Origin: JAVBQU01 sp031548675
GTDB taxonomy: Bacteria > Bacteroidota > Bacteroidia > Bacteroidales > P3
Direction of reading: 5' to 3'
Assembly (NCBI GenBank): GCA_031548675.1
Contig: JAVBQU010000192.1
Coordinates: forward strand, 1 to 11,980
Length of the DNA stretch: 11,980 bases
Shown: positions 7,379 through 11,980 of the stretch, piece by piece
Numbering within the stretch: the stretch's first letter is position 1
Layout of the letters: each line of letters starts with the position of its first letter
The notes under the pieces: model-generated
Told to the model about the DNA's origin: nothing
Databases searched by the model: none
What the model saw: the letters and a program-made list of their open reading frames with translations, nothing else
Made by a program: the position numbers and the translations under genes

Positions 7379-7430
7379 CAATTCTTTTTAGACTTGATTC
7401 ATGAGAAAGCATTAATTTTCAGAATTATAA

Positions 7431-8276
7431 ATGCAAAGACTTCTAGTTTTTTTTATACGATACTATTCCATTTTTCTTTTCCTGCTGCTAGAAGGAATTG
7501 CTTTTTGGTTAATTAAAGAGCATACCTATTACCAAGGTGCCAAAATCACATCAGCCACTAATCAAACTACAGGATTTATTCACGGAAAAATCCAATCAAT
7601 TATTGATTACTTCAATTTAAAAGAAGAAAATCAACGGTTGGCATTGGAAAACATGCAGCTTAAAAATAAATCGTCCGATGCGTTCCAGTTCATGACCATT
7701 CAACATAATTCAATTTCAGACACTGCACATAAATTGAATTATCAATATATCACAGCAAAGGTTGTTTATAATTCATGAGCGAAACGCGATAATTATATAA
7801 TGATCAATATTGGAAAAGACCAAGGTATCGTTCCTGATATGGGAGTAATTACTTCCGAAGGAGTTGTCGGTACAATTATTGATGTTTCAAGCCATTATAG
7901 TTTAATCATGTCTGTGCTGCATAAAAATAATAAAGTCAGTGTTAAGATAAAAAAGAATAACACTATCGGAAGCCTAATTTGGGAAGGCGGATCATATAAA
8001 ACAGCGATGATGACTGATGTACCTTCACATGTGGACATAAAAAAGGGAGATACTATTGTTACCAGTGGATATTCCGGTGGATTTCCAGAAAATATAACGG
8101 TAGGCACAGTTAAAAAAGTATTGCAAGACAAGGGCGTAGGTTTGGAAGTAGAAATTAATTTATCCATCGACATGAGTAAGATAAGCCATGTATATGTGAT
8201 ACAAGATTACTACAAAGCAGAAAAAGACAGTCTTTTCAATATCGAAAATAAAAAAGGAATATCAGCCCAAGAATAA
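7431..8276 (+). pseudogene. mreC: MreC, rod shape-determining protein, interrupted by an in-frame TGA at codon 116
   Basis: The frame opened by the ATG at 7431 spans 281 codons, the normal MreC length, but codon 116 (7776-7778) is TGA. The first 115 residues hold an N-terminal membrane helix (about 10-28) and a coiled coil (about 52-82, KEENQRLALENMQLKNK). The same frame continues after the stop with AKRDNYIMINIGKDQGIVPDMGVI and SEGVVGTIIDVSSHYS, the start of the periplasmic beta domain, through TIVTSGYSGGFPENITVGTV to a TAA. The expected family pattern (NS-x-x-K-x-x-NYI-x-x-x-G) is kept without any indel, so a single base change suffices to explain the stop. MreC is a periplasmic scaffold linking MreB/MreD to the cell wall synthases. 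An ATG at 7800 could restart translation of a fragment lacking membrane anchor and coiled coil. mreD follows after 9 bases. Whether the gene is dead, misread or read through cannot be decided here. Confidence 0.9.
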
Positions 8277-8285
8277 TAAATACGA

Positions 8286-8795
8286 ATGGATAATATAGGT
8301 ATAACCATATTCAGGTTTTTAATACTAGCCATTTTGCAAGTTGTGGTAATAAACAACTTGTATTTAGGAGGGTATATTAATCCATTTCCGTATATTTTGG
8401 TTATTTTAATGCTACCTCCTAAATTTCCACGCTGGGCATTGCTTTTAACCGGATTTTTCTTAGGCTATTTAATCGATAGTTTTTCAGGAGGAAGCGGTTT
8501 ACATACCGCAGCCTGTGTATTTATAGCATTCTGCAAGCCAAGTGTTATCCGTTTAATTTCTCTGCCTAATAATTTTGATGAAAAATCAGAAATAAACCTA
8601 AGAACCATAGGGATGGAAAACTTTTTGAAGTATGCTCTCATTCTTACGCTTATACACCATCTCTCCTATTTCTTTTTAGAAGCATTCGGAGTGCACGAAT
8701 TTTTCAGGACTTTATTACGCGTAGTACTCAGTACTATTGTTACCATCGCACTGATGTTGGCATTCTTATTCTTTTCTCAATCACACAAAAAATAA
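8286..8795 (+). CDS. mreD: MreD, rod shape-determining membrane protein
   Basis: The product has 169 residues and is almost entirely hydrophobic, with about five to six membrane helices (near 8-27, 34-45, 50-66, 70-92, 113-134 and 139-163). The segment YINPFPYILVILMLP and the block GLHTAACVFIAFCKPSVIRLI are what Bacteroidota MreD proteins show. MreD sits in the cytoplasmic membrane and works with MreC and MreB in positioning cell wall elongation enzymes. The start lies 9 bases after the mreC stop and the ubiA-like gene begins 8 bases after its own stop, so all three are one transcript and possibly translationally coupled. The gene is intact although mreC carries a stop, which argues against long-standing decay of the shape system. 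The usual followers mrdA (PBP2) and rodA are not next to it. Confidence 0.85.
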   Translation: MDNIGITIFRFLILAILQVVVINNLYLGGYINPFPYILVILMLPPKFPRWALLLTGFFLGYLIDSFSGGSGLHTAACVFIAFCKPSVIRLISLPNNFDEKSEINLRTIGMENFLKYALILTLIHHLSYFFLEAFGVHEFFRTLLRVVLSTIVTIALMLAFLFFSQSHKK

Positions 8796-8803
8796 GATCT
8801 GAC

Positions 8804-9679
8804 ATGGGTATAAAAAAATATTTCTCTTTTATCAAGTTTATTCATACCCTGTTTGCTATGCCGTTCATGCTTGTCGGTTTTACTTATGGGGTTGCCGAAC
8901 AAGGATATTTTTCTGCTCACTTATGGAAGATATTAGGATTATGTGTATTATGTATGGTATTTGCCCGCAGTGCCGCTATGGGATTTAACCGGTATGCAGA
9001 TAGAAAAATAGACAAGCTAAATCCGCGTACAGCCCAAAGAGAAATTCCTTCGGGAGTTATAAACCGGCAGAATGCACTTATTTTTATCATCATAAATTCC
9101 CTTTTATTTATACTTGCTACCTATTTTATCAACCCTATATGTTTTTATCTTTCGCCCATTGCTTTAATTTGGGTGTTAGGGTACAGCTATGCCAAAAGAT
9201 TCACTTTTTTATCCCACTTAATATTAGGGACAGGCTTAGCTATTGCACCGGTAGGAGCTTATCTGGCTGTAAGCGGCAGCTTTAACGTTGTTATTTGTTA
9301 TCTTTCGATGATAACACTTTTTTGGACTGCCGGATTTGATATACACTATGCCTTGCAAGACGAACAATTTGACAAACAGCATGGTTTACACTCGATACCG
9401 TCTGTATTTGGGAGTAGAAAAGCGGCAATATTTTCAGCATGCTTTCATCTAATAGCTGCATGCATGGTAATTATTTTTGGATTACATATTAAAACAGGAT
9501 ATTTATACTGGATTGGGGCGGGATGTTTTATCGGATTGCTTATTTTTCAGCATATTATTATGCATTCGGGCAAATCTGTTAAAATTGAAATTGCATTTTT
9601 TTCATCCAACAGTACCGCCAGTATATTATTTGCTGTTTTTAGCATTTTCAATTTTGTGAAAGAATACATTTATCAATAA
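8804..9679 (+). CDS. UbiA-family prenyltransferase (UbiA-like / MqnP-like)
   Basis: The product has 291 residues with about eight to nine membrane helices. Both Asp-rich motifs of the UbiA superfamily are intact: N62-R-Y-A-D66-R-K-I-D70 followed by KLNPRTAQREIPSG, and D179-IHYALQ-D186-EQF-D190 followed by KQHGLHSIPSVFG. These bind the magnesium-diphosphate of the prenyl donor. The enzyme transfers an isoprenoid chain to an aromatic acceptor in the membrane. The second motif with HGLHSIP resembles the UbiA-like subgroup annotated as putative 4-hydroxybenzoate polyprenyltransferase, which includes MqnP of the futalosine menaquinone route; MenA, which prenylates DHNA, looks different. Bacteroidota do not make ubiquinone, so a menaquinone-related role is the likelier one, but the acceptor is inference. 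It follows mreD by 8 bases and is probably co-transcribed with it. Confidence 0.8.
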   Translation: MGIKKYFSFIKFIHTLFAMPFMLVGFTYGVAEQGYFSAHLWKILGLCVLCMVFARSAAMGFNRYADRKIDKLNPRTAQREIPSGVINRQNALIFIIINSLLFILATYFINPICFYLSPIALIWVLGYSYAKRFTFLSHLILGTGLAIAPVGAYLAVSGSFNVVICYLSMITLFWTAGFDIHYALQDEQFDKQHGLHSIPSVFGSRKAAIFSACFHLIAACMVIIFGLHIKTGYLYWIGAGCFIGLLIFQHIIMHSGKSVKIEIAFFSSNSTASILFAVFSIFNFVKEYIYQ

Positions 9680-9730
9680 AAATAATGAAACAAATACCTG
9701 TTTTGTACGTTATATTGCAAAGCTGAAAGG

Positions 9731-9738
9731 TATTTTTG
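9731..9738 (+). promoter_or_regulatory. Candidate -7 box for the BFN-domain gene
   Basis: TATTTTTG matches TAnnTTTG and lies 35 bases before the ATG at 9773. A TTTG at 9702-9705 is 25 bases away, longer than the usual spacing. The box overlaps the right arm of an 8-base inverted repeat (AAATACCT at 9692-9699 with AGGTATTT at 9728-9735), and a small hairpin (AACCT-AAAA-AGGTT, 9742-9755) would lie at or just after the transcription start. Either could be regulatory or chance. Confidence 0.35.
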
Positions 9739-9772
9739 TATAACCTAAAAAGGTTGAAAAAAACATACAATT

Positions 9773-10348
9773 ATGGATACTAATAAAATAAAATTAGAAG
9801 TTATAGGATTGTCCAATAGCTTATCAGAATCGGGAGCTTATACTTTGGTTTTGGGTAACAAGGAAAAAGATATACACCTTCCTATTGTTATAGGAACATT
9901 TGAAGCCCAAGCCATTGCTATGGAATTAGAGAAAATTCATTCCCATCGTCCTCTTACCCACGATTTGATGAAAAATATCATGGATACATTTGGTATTGCT
10001 CTTGAAGAAATTATTATTGAAGATTTTATTGAAGGTATTTTTTATGTAAAAATGATGCTTAACGACGGAAAAGTTAAACACGCTGTTGATGCCCGAGCAT
10101 CAGACTCTGTAGCTTTAGCTGTAAAGTTCAACAAGCCCATATATGCGGTACAATCGGTTATTGAACAAGCCGGTATTGTAATTGAAGAACATAAGGCTAA
10201 AGAAAAAGAAAAAATATCTCAACGGCAACTGCACGAATATACGTTTGAAGAATTAGAAGATTTTCTACAAATAGCCATTGAGCAAGAGGATTATGAAAAA
10301 GCGTCTACGCTTCGAGACGAAATATTATTAAGAAAATCCAGAAGATAA
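9773..10348 (+). CDS. Bifunctional nuclease (BFN, DUF151) domain protein with C-terminal UVR motif
   Basis: The product has 191 residues. Residues about 5-135 are the BFN/DUF151 domain, shown by LPIVIGTFEAQAIAMELEK (36-54), RPLTHDLMKNIM (59-70) and DARASDSVALAVKF (106-119). Residues about 158-187 (ELEDFLQIAIEQEDYEKASTLRDEI) form a UVR motif, the short helical pair seen in UvrB and UvrC and in Clp-related adaptors. The BFN name comes from a plant protein with RNase and DNase activity; the bacterial role is not established, and the UVR tail suggests a protein partner. The domain fusion is common in Bacteroidota. It is 93 bases after the ubiA-like gene and has its own candidate promoter, so it is probably a separate unit, and a very strong terminator follows. 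Confidence 0.88.
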   Translation: MDTNKIKLEVIGLSNSLSESGAYTLVLGNKEKDIHLPIVIGTFEAQAIAMELEKIHSHRPLTHDLMKNIMDTFGIALEEIIIEDFIEGIFYVKMMLNDGKVKHAVDARASDSVALAVKFNKPIYAVQSVIEQAGIVIEEHKAKEKEKISQRQLHEYTFEELEDFLQIAIEQEDYEKASTLRDEILLRKSRR

Positions 10349-10362
10349 AAATCATCTGAAAC

Positions 10363-10413
10363 TGTAATAAAAAAGCATGAAAAGAATAATTCTTTTCATG
10401 CTTTTTTATTACA
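10363..10413. terminator. Perfect 25-bp bidirectional terminator hairpin
   Basis: The arm 10363-10387 is the exact reverse complement of 10389-10413, with a single central base at 10388; in RNA the tip opens to a few bases. The stem contains AAAAAAGCATGAAAAGAAT and its complement, so an A-run precedes and a T-run follows the GCATG core on both strands. It lies between the stops of the convergent BFN gene (ends 10348) and M20 gene (ends 10459), and would stop transcription from both sides. Confidence 0.93.
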
Positions 10414-10458
10414 ACCTTTCTTGTTTATAAAATACCAGAAATTCCTAAATACATGGAA

Positions 10459-11649
10459 TTATTTTTGTAAAAACCTATATGCCAGCCACGCCATTAAGCC
10501 CATACCATGAGCTATGGCTTGTTCATCTATATCAAAAGTGCTAGTATGTAAATTCGTAACAGGTTTATCCATAATTTTAGTACCCAAACGGAAAAAACAC
10601 GAAGGAACTTGCTGCGAATAATATGCAAAATCTTCAGCCGTCATGCGTAAATCTATATTTTCTACATGTTCTACACCCATAAACTCTTGGGCATAGCTCT
10701 GGGCTTGAGATGTAGCCATATCATCATTTACCAAAAAAGGGTATCCTGCATCTATTCTAACCTCACAACTACCTCCCATCCCTTCGGCTATTCCTTGTGC
10801 CATGCGTGTAATTTTCTGATGAGCCTCTGCACGCCAAGTTTCATCAAAAGTACGCAAAGTACCGTCTATTTTAACAAAATCGGGAATAATATTGGTTCTG
10901 CCTTCAGCTATAAATCGGCCAAAAGAAAGTACGGTAGGAATAGCTGAGGGTGCATTGCGGCTTACAATCTGCTGTAGTGCCACAATAATATGAGAAGCTA
11001 TAACGATAGGATCTGTATTCAATTCCGGCGTAGCCCCATGCCCTCCCTTTCCTTTTACAGTAAGATATATTTCATCAGTAGAAGCCATGTATTTACCTGG
11101 TCTAAAACCTGCGTTTCCAGAATTCATTTCAGGTAAAACATGCTGCCCTAAAACTATTTCGGGTTTACGTTCTTTAAATAAACCTTCGTCCAGCATCATT
11201 TTAGCTCCGCCCGGAAACTTTTCTTCCGAAGGTTGAAATATCAGCATAATAGTTCCTTCAAACTCTAATTTTATCTGCTGTAAAATATAGGCTGCACCGA
11301 GCAGGCAGGCTGTGTGTGCATCATGTCCACATGCATGCATAACACCTTTGTTTTTAGAAATAAAATCAACCTGATTTTGCTCTATGATAGGCAGTGCATC
11401 CATATCGGCACGCAAAGCTATCATACATTTATCAGGATTTTTTCCTTCAATATAAGCTACCACTCCCGTTTTAGCCAAACGTTTCATTTGGGTTATTCCA
11501 TACGATTTAAGATAGTGTTCTACCAATCCGGCTGTTTGGTATTCCTCTCCTGATAGCTCGGGATTTTGATGTATCTGACGGCGGATATCAATAAAATCCT
11601 TAAGTTTATTATTCGCAAGTTGAGTAATTTGTTCTTTTATATTCTGCAT
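10459..11649 (-). CDS. M20-family metal-dependent amidohydrolase
   Basis: From the ATG at 11649-11647 the product has 396 residues (MQNIKEQITQL). A longer in-frame version would start at a TTG near 11676, but that codon lies inside the likely promoter, so the ATG is chosen. The sequence shows the M20D amidohydrolase features: RRQIHQNPELSGEE at about 23-36, ALRADMDALPI at 78-88, the metal-binding HACGHDAHT at 105-113 (C107, H109), the PSEE block at 140-143, H170 in LGQHVLPE, the dimerization-domain segment KGKGGHGATPE, and a late His in NLHTSTFD. These enzymes hydrolyse N-acyl or amide bonds (hippurate, indole acetyl amino acids, N-acetyl-diaminopimelate) using two metal ions in the cytoplasm. 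No signal peptide is present. Substrate cannot be assigned. It is convergent with the BFN gene and downstream of, but separated by a terminator from, the E2 gene. Confidence 0.92.
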   Translation of the reverse strand: MQNIKEQITQLANNKLKDFIDIRRQIHQNPELSGEEYQTAGLVEHYLKSYGITQMKRLAKTGVVAYIEGKNPDKCMIALRADMDALPIIEQNQVDFISKNKGVMHACGHDAHTACLLGAAYILQQIKLEFEGTIMLIFQPSEEKFPGGAKMMLDEGLFKERKPEIVLGQHVLPEMNSGNAGFRPGKYMASTDEIYLTVKGKGGHGATPELNTDPIVIASHIIVALQQIVSRNAPSAIPTVLSFGRFIAEGRTNIIPDFVKIDGTLRTFDETWRAEAHQKITRMAQGIAEGMGGSCEVRIDAGYPFLVNDDMATSQAQSYAQEFMGVEHVENIDLRMTAEDFAYYSQQVPSCFFRLGTKIMDKPVTNLHTSTFDIDEQAIAHGMGLMAWLAYRFLQK

Positions 11650-11673
11650 AATGGTATCATTTGAAAGTAAATG

Positions 11674-11681
11674 CAAAAATA
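11674..11681 (-). promoter_or_regulatory. Candidate -7 box for the M20 amidohydrolase
   Basis: On the minus strand TATTTTTG followed by C matches TAnnTTTG and lies 24 bases before the ATG at 11649. Transcription would start near 11667, downstream of the alternative TTG start at 11676, which is the main argument for the shorter protein. No clear -33 box was found at 19 bases. Confidence 0.45.
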
Positions 11682-11696
11682 CATTTTTTTATTATT

Positions 11697-11721
11697 TATT
11701 CGGCGGTGCAAAATCCGAATA
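11697..11721. repeat. Short 7-bp dyad upstream of the M20 gene
   Basis: TATTCGG (11697-11703) pairs with CCGAATA (11715-11721) around 11 bases. It covers the expected -33 zone upstream of the M20 -7 box, so it could be an operator, or simply a small hairpin next to the E2 terminator. Confidence 0.35.
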
Positions 11722-11728
11722 TATACAA

Positions 11729-11764
11729 AAGAAGCTGTTCAAATTTTCATCAGAACAGCTTCTT
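11729..11764 (-). terminator. Intrinsic terminator of the E2 acyltransferase gene
   Basis: AAGAAGCTGTTC (11729-11740) pairs perfectly with GAACAGCTTCTT (11753-11764) around a 12-base loop. Read on the minus strand the stem ends in TTCTTTTG, a T-run, about 28 bases after the E2 stop at 11792. It isolates the M20 gene from E2 transcription. Confidence 0.85.
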
Positions 11765-11791
11765 AAACATTTGTTATTATGTATTTGAATA

Positions 11792-11980
11792 TTATTTATA
11801 ATCTTCTTCCAAATGATCGGCTATGCGGCGTAAAAATGCACCTCCCATAGCTCCATCAACGATACGGTGGTCATATGATAAAGATAAGTACATTTTATGG
11901 CGGATAGCAATCATATCTCCATCGGGAGTTTCTATTACGGCAGGTTTCTTTTCTATATAACCTACTCCTAAAATAGCCAC
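11792..11980 (-). CDS. C-terminal end of a 2-oxo acid dehydrogenase E2 (dihydrolipoamide acyltransferase), partial
   Basis: Only the last 62 or 63 codons are inside the window; the GTG at the right edge is an internal Val, not a start. The sequence shows AILGVGYIEKKP, RHKMYLSLSYDHRIVDGA and FLRRIADHLEE, the end of the trimer-forming catalytic domain. SYDHRIVDGA carries the H-x-x-x-D-G active-site motif that transfers the acyl group from lipoamide to coenzyme A. The full enzyme would have N-terminal lipoyl and E1/E3-binding domains upstream of the window. Which complex it belongs to (branched-chain, pyruvate or 2-oxoglutarate) cannot be told from this part; the branched-chain or pyruvate type is most common in Bacteroidales. 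It ends in TAA and is followed by a clear terminator. Confidence 0.93.
   Translation of the reverse strand: MAILGVGYIEKKPAVIETPDGDMIAIRHKMYLSLSYDHRIVDGAMGGAFLRRIADHLEEDYK

Noticed and set aside
7310..7516. 68-codon plus-strand frame overlapping the start of mreC
   Set aside because: It begins inside the loop of the terminator hairpin and runs out of frame into mreC; the mreC frame carries the recognisable membrane helix and coiled coil.
7779..7800. Selenocysteine insertion signal after the mreC TGA
   Set aside because: The downstream hairpin is only three base pairs and has none of the features of a bacterial SECIS stem-loop, and MreC is not a known selenoprotein family.
10666..11553. Plus-strand frames of 79-93 codons inside the M20 gene
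   Set aside because: They are antisense shadows of a gene with complete catalytic motifs.
11650..11676. Nine extra codons at the start of the M20 amidohydrolase from a TTG
   Set aside because: The TTG overlaps the -7 promoter box, and the ATG at 11649 gives the normal M20 N-terminus.

Overview
The window is an ordinary chromosomal stretch from an AT-rich member of the Bacteroidota, most likely order Bacteroidales. The evidence is the gene content (BatA/BatB with a DUF4381-like partner, a PagL-type acyloxyacyl hydrolase, a porin-like beta-barrel of the Bacteroidota type, a BFN-UVR nuclease), the lack of Shine-Dalgarno sequences before the starts, and repeated -7 boxes of the Bacteroidota form TAnnTTTG about 20-60 bases before gene starts. 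Stops are nearly all TAA. No mobile element, CRISPR array, tRNA or rRNA is visible.

Layout. 1-692 (minus): the first 230 codons of a membrane-anchored sensor-like protein, probably a histidine kinase, running off the left edge. 693-1233: a long divergent intergenic region with two hairpins and promoter boxes for both sides. 1234-4334 (plus): a three-gene Bat cluster (DUF4381-like membrane protein, BatA, BatB), without MoxR/DUF58 upstream or BatC/BatD/BatE downstream. 4360-5442 (minus): a PagL-like outer membrane lipid A deacylase candidate. 5571-6458 (plus): NAD kinase. 6638-7267 (plus): a secreted outer membrane beta-barrel protein, closed by a strong 22-bp hairpin terminator. 7431-9679 (plus): a tightly packed mreC-mreD-ubiA-like operon. 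9773-10348 (plus): a bifunctional nuclease-domain protein with a UVR tail. A 25-bp, almost loopless terminator then serves it and the convergent M20 amidohydrolase (10459-11649, minus). 11792-11980 (minus): the C-terminal end of a 2-oxo acid dehydrogenase E2 acyltransferase, with its own terminator.

The genes are mainly cell-envelope and housekeeping functions: stress-linked envelope proteins (Bat), lipid A editing, outer membrane barrel, cell-shape scaffold (MreC/MreD), quinone-type prenyl transfer, NADP synthesis and amide hydrolysis.

The most striking observation is an in-frame TGA at codon 116 of mreC (7776-7778). The reading frame and the family pattern continue without any indel on both sides of it, and no other gene in the window ends in TGA. 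This may be a recent nonsense mutation, a sequencing error, UGA readthrough or recoding, or a split MreC. Nothing in the window convincingly amounts to a new multi-gene system.
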